DNA of 17,110 bases from an uncultured Oscillospiraceae bacterium (GTDB lineage Bacteria; Bacillota; Clostridia; Oscillospirales; Oscillospiraceae). A program made the translations under genes and the position numbers. The notes under the pieces are model-generated. The model was not told the origin of the DNA and ran no database searches. It worked only from the letters and a program-made list of their open reading frames with translations. Location: positions 1-17,110 of the forward strand of contig CAKTKB010000023.1 of NCBI GenBank assembly GCA_934569195.1, in the 5' to 3' direction. Shown piece by piece: positions 7,301 to 14,570 of the stretch. Each line of letters begins with the position of its first letter. Position 1 is the stretch's first letter.

Positions 7301-10300
7301 GTACTTGGTGCCATTCACGATCGTGCCATAGCTAATGGGCGCGATGATCCGCAGGTTATTTGTCGATGCCGCGCTGGGCAGCAGGGTATCATCCAGAGAG
7401 GCAAGCAGATTTTCGTTGATGGTGATGTCGTTTGTCAGAATCGCGTTGGCTGCGTTATTCTGCGCCGTGCCCGTGGGCAGGGTGCCGTTCACCAGGCGGG
7501 CAAACCAATCGAGCTGATCGACATTTTCCAGGATGTAATACGTCTCGCCGTCGATTTCCTCGGTCCGCATGGTCTTTTCCGTCTCCTCGATCGGGAGCCG
7601 ATCAGCGTCCTTGAGGGCCTGCTCATAGTCGGCGTAGTTGGCAATCCTCGACGTATCGCCGCCGCGCTGGGTATAGGCCGCCAGGTCTGCTGTCAGAGCG
7701 GGGAGAAGCTCGATTTTGGCCAGCGTCATGGGGGTTACGGTCTTGATTTCGGCAACAAGCTGGTCAATGACCGCCTGCTCCGCAGCCAGTGCCGCCTCCA
7801 GGACGGGTACATTGGTTACCTGGGCGCGCTCTTCCTCGGAAAGCGCCTGATAGCATTCGTTTGCCGTAGCCAAGTTGGTGAAGCAGTTGTCCGTGCCGTC
7901 CAGTGCGACGGTGCCGATGGCATCGATCAGCGCAATGGCGACCTGGGCGGAAGCGTTGGCGTACGTGCCCTTTGCAAAGTAGACTCTATTATCAGCCGTG
8001 CGGAACATCGGGTGATCGTCCACGCCGATGCGCTGGCCGAAGGCATCGCCCAGCCGGTAGGCCAGCTCGCCGCTCGTCATCATTTCACCCTGGATTTTTC
8101 CGCCGCCGATCTGCTCCGCAGGATCACGGGACAAGTCGCTGACGCACTCCAGGCCATCGACATTGGGATAGTAGCTGTTTTCGATTACCGTACCTGTGCC
8201 GTTCAGGACACCCGCAATCGCGCCCTGGAAATAGGCGGGGCCGATCTTGCCGGAGACAAAGCAGTTCTTGATCTGCACTTTGCCGTAGTTGTGGCAGCTG
8301 ATGCCGCCCAGACGGTATATCTGCTGGGTCGTCGTATACTCGGTGTCCTCCAGGCTTATGTCTGCAATGCAATAGCAGCTGTCGATCAGCGCGCCAGAAT
8401 TGGAGGTATTCACCAGGCCGCCGGCCCAATACTTGCCGTAGAGCTTGCCTTCAAAGCCGCAGCGCAGCAGCTTCGCATCCTTGTTCACGTAGTAGGCAAG
8501 ACCTGCAACGTGGAAGCCCTGGGTATAGGCATCCTTGAGCACCAGATCCTTAACGGTGCCGTTGACATTGATAAACATGGCGTCGCCGTCATGCTCATAG
8601 CTTTCGACAGAGCTGTAGTAGATCGCACCGGAGATGGTGTGGCCGTTGCCGTCAAAGGTGCCGTCCAGCGTATCCATCATGGGCAGGCGGGTGAGCTTAT
8701 CCAGCTCGTCTGCCTTTACCGCGCCGTTCTCATCCAGCAGCGTGGCCAGGAGATCTTTGTTGACGGTGATGTCCGCCGTCAGGATGGCATTGGCCGCCGT
8801 ATTGCGATCCTTTGCAGTCAGCGTGCCGTTCAGGAGGCCGATGTACCACTGCAGCTGCTCCAGGTTGGAGATCGCGTAATAGGGCTGGCCGTCAATGGTC
8901 TTGATCTCGATGGTCTGCTCGACCTTGCTCTCCTTGTCCGCCTGGACGCACTTGGCATAGGCTGCCTCGGCTGCGGTAAGGGTCGCGTAATTCGTCACAC
9001 GGTCCGCATCGCCGCCCCAGGCAAGGTAGCGGTCATAGGTACCGCGGACTGCATCCAGCGCGTCCTTGCTGTCCAGGGTGATCTCCCCAAGGGCATCAAT
9101 CCGGGCAATCAGGGCGTTTACTGCGGTATTGTAATCCGCCTGCTTCTGCGTGAGAACATCCAGCTTGGTAACCTTTGCCTGCTCGGCTTCCTCCAGCATA
9201 TCGTAGCAGTCCTGGGCCGCAGTGATGTTGCCAAAGCAGTTCTCCGTCCCGTCCAGGGCAACCGTGCCGATGGCGTCAATCATCAGGTCGCAGGTCTCCG
9301 CGGAGGCGTTGCGCAGGCTGCCGCCCGCCATAAAGACGCGGTTTGTGCCGTCGGAGAAAACGGGGTTGGTGTCCACACCCAGCTTCTGGCCGAAGGCCTT
9401 GCCCAGCAGCCAGGCCACGGTGCCGTCCCGGAACTCCGCAGTCGTCTTGGTGACGGTGTTGCCGGTAGCCGTGCTGGCGTTTACATCCAGGCAGTAGGAC
9501 GGGCCGTCCAGGATGTCCGCCAGGCTTGCAATGCCGAAGGTCTCCGGTGCCTGCATGATGCCCAGGGCGTAGCAGTTACGGACGACGGCAGATGTGTTGG
9601 TCGTCAGGGTAATACCGGCTGCCTGCTTTGCCGCCGTCAGATCGGCGAGGGAATAGCAGTTCTCAATCAGGTAGTTCTTTCCGGTGCAGCCGCCGGTAAT
9701 GCCGGATACCGACCCCTCTGTGGATGTGGCGCTGCCGCGGAAGCTGCAGCGGCGAATGGTCAGATCATAGCTAAAGCCGCCGCCATGGATGCCGCCTATA
9801 TCGCTGGCAGCCTTCAGAGATGCGTTTACGGAGCAGTCCTCAATCGTGCCATAGCCGATGCTCATAATGCCGCCAACATACTCAACCGTGGTGTTTTCCG
9901 AAATCAATGTACCGGTAAACGAAGCATTGCGGACGATCGACTTGGTAGACTGGGCGGAGGCGACGATACCGCCGGCATAGGTGGTGGCCCGAATCTGTCC
10001 CTGGAAGGAGACGTCCTCAAGCAATATCCCGGAGCCGCTGCCGACGATACCGCCAACCTCTCCGCCGCTCAGGTAAGAATCCGTTACATGCACATTTTTG
10101 ACGGTTGCGTTTGGAGCGTCGCCGAACAGGCCCATATGGCCTTTCCAGTATGCCGTCCGGACCAGACCGGAAATGGTGTGTCCCTGGCCGTCAAAAATAC
10201 CCTCAAAGTATGCCGTGTGGCTTGTCGCACCGAAGCCCTCGCCGGAGGTCCAGGTATAGCCGCCGATAGGCGTCCACTGGCGCCAGCCATTCTGCTTTGT

Positions 10301-12661
10301 CAGGTTGCCATCCGCATCCAGGACATGCTCGTTAAAGACAATGTCCGCATCCAGCAGAGCGTTGGCGCTTTCCTGCCGGGCATCCCAGCCGCCGGACAGC
10401 TGACCGTTGACCAGCTTTGCAAACCAGATCAGCTCGTCCGCGTTCTTGATGACGTAGTATTCCTTTTCGTCCACAGTCCGCTTTTCGATCGTTGCTTCGA
10501 CCTGGGCAAACAGCAGCGACTCATAGGAAGCCTCCGCGTCCGTCAGGACCTTCAGCTGCTCCGCCGTGACCAGGTTCTTTACGCCCTCGGGCGCCTCGTC
10601 GTAGGCCAGCCGGGCCGCGTCGATCTTTGCCTTGCATGCGTCGGTCAGCGTGACCTCTCCGATGGCGTTGATCTTCTCCACAATGGCCGCCGCCCGATCG
10701 GGGTAGTCGGACTCGATGACGGAGAAGGTGACGTCCTGGAAGCTGCACCAATAGTTGGTTGCCTCGGGGGAGTCGTCGCCCTTGTAGTTGCCTCCCTCAC
10801 TCTGGGGGCTGAGGGACAGGTGCGTATCCGGCGCGGAACCGAATGCGCCCAGGTGAATCCGCACGTTGGAAACGGTGAAGTTTCCCGCCGTGGTCGGAAT
10901 GACCTGCAGGCCCGCATTTTCCTTGATGCCGTACTGGGTGCCTTCACCGCTGACGGTCGCAATTTCCTTGCCGTCGGCATTCAGCAGGGTGCCTTCCAGG
11001 TAGGTGGTGTTGCCGTAGCCCGGGTTGTAGATGGCGCCCAGCTTCGGCTGAGGCGTGGTAACGTTGGAATAGGCGACCTTGACGGTCTCACCGGCGCAGA
11101 TCTTCTGCCCGGGGTTCGTAACATTCTGCACCGTCACATCGCTGTTCACCGCGCCCAGCACGTAGCAGCGCATGGCGTCGCCCGCCTGGACCTTGACGAT
11201 GTTGCGGCCGCCCTTCAGGTTCAGGGTATAGGTGCCGTCAGCGTTGGCAGCCACTCTCGTCCAGGACGATGCCTTGGACGTGGGATAGCCGTTGACGTTC
11301 ATCAGGCTGACGGTCAGGCTCTGGCCATTTTCCGCCGTGGGCTTGATGGTGGTGGGGATGGAGGTATTGGTGATGACGTCCTCATAGCCGTCCATCTTTA
11401 TCGTATTGGCAATGTAGAAAGTGTTCAGGTCGGACAGACCCTCCAGGCCAGTGGTGACGCCCTCCCGGTTGCCGTCGACCATAAAGGCATAGACCGCGAC
11501 GCTGTCGCCATTGATCGCGCCATAAACGGTGTCGTCAAACTCCATGGCGTCGTAGGTCAGCGCCACAATGGACAGGCCCGGCTTCACAGCCTTGACAATG
11601 CCGTACTCGTCCACCGTTACGGAGTCGCCCTCAAGGATGTAGTAGTGCTTGTCCGGCTCCAGATAACCGTTGTTCAGGCCGTTGTTGATTGCCTGCCAGG
11701 CACGGGAGGACCAGGAACCGAAGGCTTCGCCCTGCTGCAGAGAGATAAACTTGGAGGCGTTGCCGTTGGTGATGATGCTGGCCTCATAGGTGCTCTCGTG
11801 CATGTTGGGAGTTTCCTCCAGCTTGTCCACCGTGATGCTCAGGCCGGCCGTGGGGGAGAAGGTGTGGGCCTTCTTCATATAGCCGTCCTTGGAAACGACA
11901 TAGTAGACGTCGCCGCCGGAATTCGTGGGGGCCTCGGCAGTGTAGTAGTCATAGCCGTCCTCCGTCTTGACGAAGGTGGTCTTGAACTGGTTGTTCTGCC
12001 GGTAGAATTTGACCAGCTCCTCCACCTTCAGGGTCGCCCCGGCGGGAATCTTGAAGGAGACGGTGGTTTTTCTGCCGATGTTGTAAGCACGGCCATCGGA
12101 CAGGTTGAAGCCAGAGGCCTTGAAGCCCTGGAAGGTCTCCGTGCCCGGCATGGACCAGAGATTTCCATAGAAGCCGCAGTAAGTCTCGTCCGTCGGCTCA
12201 CAGAAAAACTGATAGCGCACGTTATACCCGTAGGCCGGGACGAGAACGGATGCGCTCTGCTTGTCCGTCGTAACGAGAGACTCGCAGACGAGGGACGTAT
12301 CCTCGGTGTTTACGATGCGCATTTTGAAATCCGTCCGGGCATCCTTCACGCTATAGGCAATCAGGCGCAGATAGACATCAGCGTCACCCGTGACCTTGAT
12401 CATACCTGTGCCGGTGGATTCGTTGCGGTAGGTGTAGGTTCCCGCATCGCCCCGGAAGGCAAAGGTTGTGTAGTCGCCGGAGGTTCCTTTCTCCAGCTCT
12501 ATCTCTTTTCCTGCCGCATCCGTAACCGTCAGCGACTGGACCGCTGCGTAAAGCGTCACCCGGTATGCTCCGGATTCCTCCGAAGCCGCCAGCGCGCCTG
12601 TCGGCAGCATGCCTACCACCAGCACAAGGGCCAGCAGCAGGGCAAAAATACGTTTTGTCAT
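4394..12661 (-). CDS. Giant secreted S-layer-homology surface protein with GLUG beta-helices, cohesin-like domain and C..CxxC repeats
   Basis: A 2755-residue exported protein. Residues 1-26 form a clear Sec signal peptide (MTKR, an Ala/Leu/Val core, then GALAA). Residues 27 to about 650 are Ig-like, including a Big2-style VDEYGIVKAVKPG strand-turn near 350. Three modules follow, each with an IDGxxYYxIxNxxQLxWF-type lead-in, an FDGxGHTISG entry (about 824, 1334 and 1791), a run of GLUG repeats (GGI/GLxG, ENCY) and a closing FGQxxGVDxxPVF. Helical hairpin spacers (IDAIGTVALD type) lie at about 655-715, 1128-1240, 1579-1690 and 2184-2240. Residues about 2040-2170 look like a cohesin fold. Eight C..CxxC repeats (about 2247-2560) precede three SLH domains (about 2572-2753), which anchor the protein to cell-wall polymer. 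The start has AAAAGGAG but a long 13-nt spacing. There are no frameshifts. A cobalamin-type riboswitch and terminator lie in the leader, implying corrinoid-repressed expression. The ligand is unknown; GLUG and cohesin-like parts suggest adhesion or protein docking. Confidence 0.95.
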   Translation of the reverse strand: MTKRIFALLLALVLVVGMLPTGALAASEESGAYRVTLYAAVQSLTVTDAAGKEIELEKGTSGDYTTFAFRGDAGTYTYRNESTGTGMIKVTGDADVYLRLIAYSVKDARTDFKMRIVNTEDTSLVCESLVTTDKQSASVLVPAYGYNVRYQFFCEPTDETYCGFYGNLWSMPGTETFQGFKASGFNLSDGRAYNIGRKTTVSFKIPAGATLKVEELVKFYRQNNQFKTTFVKTEDGYDYYTAEAPTNSGGDVYYVVSKDGYMKKAHTFSPTAGLSITVDKLEETPNMHESTYEASIITNGNASKFISLQQGEAFGSWSSRAWQAINNGLNNGYLEPDKHYYILEGDSVTVDEYGIVKAVKPGLSIVALTYDAMEFDDTVYGAINGDSVAVYAFMVDGNREGVTTGLEGLSDLNTFYIANTIKMDGYEDVITNTSIPTTIKPTAENGQSLTVSLMNVNGYPTSKASSWTRVAANADGTYTLNLKGGRNIVKVQAGDAMRCYVLGAVNSDVTVQNVTNPGQKICAGETVKVAYSNVTTPQPKLGAIYNPGYGNTTYLEGTLLNADGKEIATVSGEGTQYGIKENAGLQVIPTTAGNFTVSNVRIHLGAFGSAPDTHLSLSPQSEGGNYKGDDSPEATNYWCSFQDVTFSVIESDYPDRAAAIVEKINAIGEVTLTDACKAKIDAARLAYDEAPEGVKNLVTAEQLKVLTDAEASYESLLFAQVEATIEKRTVDEKEYYVIKNADELIWFAKLVNGQLSGGWDARQESANALLDADIVFNEHVLDADGNLTKQNGWRQWTPIGGYTWTSGEGFGATSHTAYFEGIFDGQGHTISGLVRTAYWKGHMGLFGDAPNATVKNVHVTDSYLSGGEVGGIVGSGSGILLEDVSFQGQIRATTYAGGIVASAQSTKSIVRNASFTGTLISENTTVEYVGGIMSIGYGTIEDCSVNASLKAASDIGGIHGGGFSYDLTIRRCSFRGSATSTEGSVSGITGGCTGKNYLIENCYSLADLTAAKQAAGITLTTNTSAVVRNCYALGIMQAPETFGIASLADILDGPSYCLDVNASTATGNTVTKTTAEFRDGTVAWLLGKAFGQKLGVDTNPVFSDGTNRVFMAGGSLRNASAETCDLMIDAIGTVALDGTENCFGNITAAQDCYDMLEEAEQAKVTKLDVLTQKQADYNTAVNALIARIDALGEITLDSKDALDAVRGTYDRYLAWGGDADRVTNYATLTAAEAAYAKCVQADKESKVEQTIEIKTIDGQPYYAISNLEQLQWYIGLLNGTLTAKDRNTAANAILTADITVNKDLLATLLDENGAVKADELDKLTRLPMMDTLDGTFDGNGHTISGAIYYSSVESYEHDGDAMFINVNGTVKDLVLKDAYTQGFHVAGLAYYVNKDAKLLRCGFEGKLYGKYWAGGLVNTSNSGALIDSCYCIADISLEDTEYTTTQQIYRLGGISCHNYGKVQIKNCFVSGKIGPAYFQGAIAGVLNGTGTVIENSYYPNVDGLECVSDLSRDPAEQIGGGKIQGEMMTSGELAYRLGDAFGQRIGVDDHPMFRTADNRVYFAKGTYANASAQVAIALIDAIGTVALDGTDNCFTNLATANECYQALSEEERAQVTNVPVLEAALAAEQAVIDQLVAEIKTVTPMTLAKIELLPALTADLAAYTQRGGDTSRIANYADYEQALKDADRLPIEETEKTMRTEEIDGETYYILENVDQLDWFARLVNGTLPTGTAQNNAANAILTNDITINENLLASLDDTLLPSAASTNNLRIIAPISYGTIVNGTKYTGTFDGNGHTISGLYLPAGEIASQFGLFGNLDGTVKNLHVQDRYVGGQETDRVGGIVGYGSDASVVENCSYEGVVIGGKDVGGLIGYYAGTIRRCRTNITVASYNTAARQNAGGLIGNMTSKLDFINCYAQGTVYCNKGNASATYCGGLTGSSAITTAAQNCYAAVELVGPFKNVGGLTGYTMANKWSNCYSYNENIKAVGATNSIGKDTAGKAETRTAEEFADGTVLALLGDAYVQRIGVDPYPVFAEALPTAEITVELDRDTFTQGAEVTARVYLTGTTTAGTVGYSLTYDTALMELLGAQAAENLTFEDRCAQGSVMRILTPAEGAELTADADGRILLDTLTFRMKQAGTVAFGLDGVSGDELFGDAPAYVQDTGMSLKTILRLVYLTTDEADRAAAAAVDAQIEAIGTVTLDREDAIRAARAAYDALTELQKHYVTRYAELTAAEDLIVHLKDCAAGKHVYSDWTIVREATCAEAGEMIGVCRYCGMEETLTVAALGHDWDEGTVTKAATCTAEGEMTYICSRCGESRIEVIARTEHTYESAETKPGCTSIGYTTHTCTVCGESYVDGITEALGHDYKSVVTEPTCDKMGYTTHTCAVCGESYVDSFTDALDHDFQQTVTKEASCTEEGELTFTCTHEGCGESYTQPIPKTEHDLTEETTPATCTTYGYVIYSCKNCDYSYIAQILQPLGHSWDEGTVIGQADCVHAGIRSFTCAQCGETKLEAIPALGHTWDEGTLTRKPTAYAEGEMTYTCTQCGETRTESVEKLSVCDGGDGCPSEKFTDVSADKWYHESVDRAVLENLFAGTSETTFAPTETMTRAMLVAVLWRMEGSPLTDAENPFTDVPAGKYYTDAVRWAAEQSIVAGVEKDRFDPNAPVTREQVVTILYRYARYKGYDVSHSANLNVFADGDQVSGYAQDALAWAVADGLVSGVQDGDAIRLNARSDAERAQVAAILVRFLNYFVK
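4985..5930 (-). repeat. Eight tandem C..CxxC (zinc-ribbon-like) coding repeats
   Basis: Within the surface protein, eight units of about 38-41 residues follow the pattern xATCxxxGxxxYxCxxCGESxxxxIxxxGHDW. Units 3 and 4 are the most alike, also in DNA: about 5470-5525 and 5587-5642 differ at only a few bases, a sign of recent duplication or conversion. Unit 5 has a widened CxxxxC, unit 6 reads CKNCDYS instead of CxxCGES, and unit 8 has lost its first Cys (TAYAEG). This points to decay toward the SLH side. The Cys/His pattern could bind zinc or form disulfides outside the cell. Confidence 0.85.
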
Positions 12662-12674
12662 TTTTGCAGTTCCA

Positions 12675-12682
12675 CTCCTTTT
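12675..12682 (-). promoter_or_regulatory. Ribosome binding site of the giant surface protein, unusually far from ATG
   Basis: AAAAGGAG lies 13 nt before the ATG at 12661, longer than the usual 5-9 nt. No other in-frame start codon lies between it and the signal peptide, so the ATG is still the best start. Confidence 0.6.
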
Positions 12683-12707
12683 CTATTCTGTTTATGATAA
12701 AGTATCA

Positions 12708-12722
12708 CTGAATGCGATTCAG
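12708..12722. repeat. Perfect palindrome CTGAAT-GCG-ATTCAG before the surface protein gene
   Basis: Six-base arms around a 3-nt centre, 46 nt upstream of the ATG and downstream of the leader terminator. In the minus-strand RNA it includes GAAUCGCA, which is complementary over 8 nt to UGCGAUUC in the riboswitch's predicted L5 loop (12915-12922). It could be an operator, a small RNA hairpin, or a docking site for the loop. Confidence 0.4.
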
Positions 12723-12759
12723 AAATACGTATATCTTCCATATATTGCGATTTGATGCA

Positions 12760-12797
12760 AAAAATAGGCTTATATCGCCGACATGGCGATATAAGCC
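12760..12797 (-). terminator. Intrinsic terminator of the riboswitch expression platform
   Basis: On the minus strand GGCTTATATCGCC, a 5-nt loop ATGTC and GGCGATATAAGCC form a perfect 13-bp stem (12767-12797), followed at once by TATTTTTTG. It lies about 100 nt upstream of the surface protein ATG, after the cobalamin-type aptamer, and no gene ends just before it. It therefore looks like a conditional leader terminator rather than the end of an operon. Confidence 0.85.
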
Positions 12798-12816
12798 CAA
12801 TAATCCCAGTAAAATA

Positions 12817-12826
12817 GGGCGATCCC
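12817..12826 (-). other. Small hairpin, candidate L13 / antiterminator element
   Basis: In the minus RNA this reads GGGAUCGCCC, able to form a GGG/CCC hairpin with loop AUCG. Its AUCGC can pair with GCGAU of the L5 loop (a kissing contact). Alternatively its AUCGCC can pair with GGCGAU in the 3' arm of the terminator (12774-12779). That gives the two exclusive states expected of a cobalamin switch that terminates transcription. Confidence 0.45.
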
Positions 12827-12845
12827 GGTGTCGGCAGGAACGTTT

Positions 12846-12973
12846 CAGGCAGTCCGGCGTATCTGACTTATTCTCGCTCCGGTGGAGGAGACATCACAGT
12901 GACCCACTCGCGGGGAATCGCACCCCATTCCGCTTGCTTTCATCCGTTTCACGAAGGAAAGCGGGACTGTCTG
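12846..12973 (-). promoter_or_regulatory. Cobalamin-type riboswitch aptamer
   Basis: In the leader of the surface protein gene, the minus RNA closes with a 10-bp stem: CAGACAGTCC (12964-12973) against GGACTGCCTG (12846-12855), one G-U pair. Inside are hallmarks of the cobalamin family. GGAAT is followed by the L5 hairpin GGGGTGCGATTCCCC (about 12911-12925). An AGTG/CACT hairpin ends in TCACTGTGA (12894-12902). A shortened B12-box-like AAGTCAGATAC (12859-12869) comes just before the 3' closing strand. The long P7-P12 arm of the classic type, with its second CCACTG and GGGAAGG, is reduced to a small CTCC/GGAG hairpin, so this resembles the compact (class II-like) cobalamin aptamers. It is preceded by an extra hairpin at 12985-13012. 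Family assignment is from memory of the consensus. Confidence 0.75.
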
Positions 12974-12984
12974 ACTATATGTAG

Positions 12985-13012
12985 TTGTGCGCGGGCGGTC
13001 CGCCGCCCACAA
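12985..13012 (-). other. GC-rich hairpin at the 5' end of the leader RNA
   Basis: TTGTG/CACAA outer arms and GGCGG/CCGCC inner arms around a CGGA loop, with a CGCG bulge. It starts about 10 nt after the predicted transcription start and precedes the aptamer. It has no U-tract and is probably a 5' stabilising or peripheral riboswitch stem. Confidence 0.5.
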
Positions 13013-13027
13013 AATCTCGTATAGGTT

Positions 13028-13056
13028 ATAATAACACATAGCCATAGATATTTCAA
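13028..13056 (-). promoter_or_regulatory. Sigma-70-type promoter of the riboswitch leader and surface protein gene
   Basis: Minus strand: TTGAAA (-35, 13051-13056), a 17-nt spacer, TATTAT (-10, 13028-13033). Both boxes match consensus well. Transcription would begin near 13021, giving a leader of about 360 nt with hairpin, aptamer and terminator before the ATG at 12661. Confidence 0.75.
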
Positions 13057-13228
13057 GAATTTTAAGTGTAAAACTGTATTTTCTCCGGCGCTGCATCCAG
13101 AACGAACTGCTCCGTTTCTCATCGTCGTTTCAGGATATTGAGCGCTGTGTTTTGGCAGCCTTATGGGAACAAGGCAATCCGGCAAAAGCAAAGCGGGGAA
13201 GGTATGCGCCGCTGCGTATTCCACCGTG

Positions 13229-13257
13229 TTGACAGGCCGGATGTATCCTGATATAAT
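13229..13257 (+). promoter_or_regulatory. Perfect-consensus sigma-70 promoter for the thioesterase-rsmE operon
   Basis: TTGACA (13229-13234), exactly 17 nt, TATAAT (13252-13257), with the start expected near 13264, about 50 nt before the thioesterase ATG. It is divergent from the riboswitch promoter; the stretch 13057-13228 between them shows no gene or clear element. Confidence 0.85.
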
Positions 13258-13316
13258 CCTCTCAGAAAAAAATCACCGGGTCCGCCGCCTGCGCTCCCGG
13301 AAAAACGGAGGCTCAT

Positions 13317-13751
13317 ATGCAGGATTATATTCGTAAGGTAGCCTACCACGAAACGGATAAGATGGGCATTACCCACCATGCCAACTATATCAAGTGGATG
13401 GAGGAAGCCCGGGTGGATTTCCTGGATCAGATCGGCTTCGGCTATGCCCGCCTGGAGCGGGATGGCATCATCTCGCCCGTGATCGGTGTGGAATGTCAAT
13501 ACCGGCACCCTACGACCTTTGACGACGTCGTCCGTATCCACGTGGAGGTTGCGGAATTTAAGGGTGTAAAGCTCTTGATCCGGTACCGCATGACCAATGA
13601 AAAGACCGGTGCGCTGGTGCTGACCGGGCTTTCCATCCACTGCTTTACGGACGGGAACGGACGGCCGATCATTTTGCAGAAGCACTTCCCGGAGTTGGAC
13701 TCCGCGCTGAAGGAGCTGGCTGCAAACACCGGGGAGGCAGGGCAGGTATGA
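13317..13751 (+). CDS. Acyl-CoA thioesterase of the hotdog (YbgC/4-hydroxybenzoyl-CoA thioesterase) family
   Basis: A 144-residue protein, a normal length for a single hotdog domain. Near the N-terminus it has the family signature ETDKMGITHHANYIKWMEEAR (residues 12-32), shared with YbgC and 4-hydroxybenzoyl-CoA thioesterases. Asp14 is the expected catalytic acid, and HANY leads into the long hotdog helix. Members hydrolyse acyl-CoA thioesters in the cytosol, usually as tetramers; chain preference cannot be read here. The start has CGGAGG 5 nt upstream and a perfect-consensus promoter 60 nt upstream. Its stop overlaps the start of rsmE as ATGA, so the two are translationally coupled, although no shared pathway is obvious. 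Confidence 0.9.
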   Translation: MQDYIRKVAYHETDKMGITHHANYIKWMEEARVDFLDQIGFGYARLERDGIISPVIGVECQYRHPTTFDDVVRIHVEVAEFKGVKLLIRYRMTNEKTGALVLTGLSIHCFTDGNGRPIILQKHFPELDSALKELAANTGEAGQV

Positions 13752-14476
13752 CGCGATTTTTTGTGACGCCGGAGGAGCTTGCCCGGGATTTTCCAACCCT
13801 TACCGGAGAGAATGCCGCCCACGCAAGGGTCCTGCGGCTCAAGAATGGAGAGAACATTCTCCTGTGTGACGGTGCCGGTCAGGAACGCTGCTGCACAGTG
13901 GTTGAGACGGCTCCGGAAATAAAGCTCCAGACCGGTCCTCTTTACCCGTCGACGAGCGAGCCGGCCGTACGTGTCAGCGTTTACATGGCGTTTCCAAAGG
14001 CGGACAAGCTGGAGCATGTCATCCAGAAGGCGACGGAGCTGGGGGCGTATGAAATCGTCGCATTCCCGTCGGCCCGGTGTGTTTCCCGTCCGGATGAGCG
14101 GGCGCTGAAAAAGAAGCTGGAGCGCTGGCAGAAGATTGCGGTTTCGGCCGCAGAGCAGTCCGGCCGGGGACGTATTCCGCAGGTCGTGACCTTGCTCAGC
14201 TATCCCGAGGCCCTCAGGCGGGCAATGCAGGCGGACAAGGCCATTTTGTTCTACGAAAACGAACAGGCGACCACCCTGCGCATGGCGCTGGAGTCAGGGA
14301 CCTGGTCCTCTGTGAGTCTTATGACCGGGCCGGAGGGTGGCCTGGAGCCTGGGGAGGTAGGGCAGGCTGCGGAGGCCGGACTTTCCGTCTGTACCCTAGG
14401 GCAGCGCATCCTGCGCTGCGAGACTGCCCCGCTCTGCGCGCTTTCCGCCGTGATGTATGCCAGCGGCGAATTCTGA
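13748..14476 (+). CDS. rsmE: 16S rRNA (uracil(1498)-N(3))-methyltransferase RsmE
   Basis: A 242-residue SPOUT-class methyltransferase, the usual length for RsmE. The N-terminal PUA-like part carries HARVLRLKNG (residues 25-34). The C-terminal SPOUT domain has the cofactor-knot signatures GPEGG (194-198) and LGQRILRCETA (217-227), which bind SAM in the trefoil knot. The middle has KADKLEHVIQKATELG, also typical. It methylates N3 of U1498 in helix 44 of 16S rRNA. It overlaps the thioesterase by 4 nt and is followed 56 nt later by a strong intrinsic terminator, so the operon has only two genes. The common neighbour prmA is not present here. Confidence 0.96.
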   Translation: MTRFFVTPEELARDFPTLTGENAAHARVLRLKNGENILLCDGAGQERCCTVVETAPEIKLQTGPLYPSTSEPAVRVSVYMAFPKADKLEHVIQKATELGAYEIVAFPSARCVSRPDERALKKKLERWQKIAVSAAEQSGRGRIPQVVTLLSYPEALRRAMQADKAILFYENEQATTLRMALESGTWSSVSLMTGPEGGLEPGEVGQAAEAGLSVCTLGQRILRCETAPLCALSAVMYASGEF

Positions 14477-14532
14477 GCCGGCATCCGATGCAGAAGAAAC
14501 GCCCGGTCCAGGAATACCGGTCAAAAAATGCA

Positions 14533-14568
14533 ATCTGCCGAGGGCAAGCGCCTCCGGCAGATTTTTTT
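14533..14568 (+). terminator. Intrinsic terminator of the thioesterase-rsmE operon
   Basis: ATCTGCCG (14533-14540) pairs with CGGCAGAT (14555-14562), extended by AGG/CCT inside, and is followed by seven Ts (14562-14568). Confidence 0.9.
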
Positions 14569-14570
14569 GC

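Noticed and set aside
5990..12697. A 2235-codon open frame on the plus strand antisense to the giant surface protein gene
   Set aside because: It has no signal peptide, domain motif or convincing start; its composition is what a GC-biased third position of the opposite gene produces. The minus frame has full domain architecture.
12846..12973. Other riboswitch classes (c-di-GMP, molybdenum cofactor, tetrahydrofolate)
   Set aside because: Their core motifs as I recall them are not present, while several cobalamin-family segments occur in the right order.
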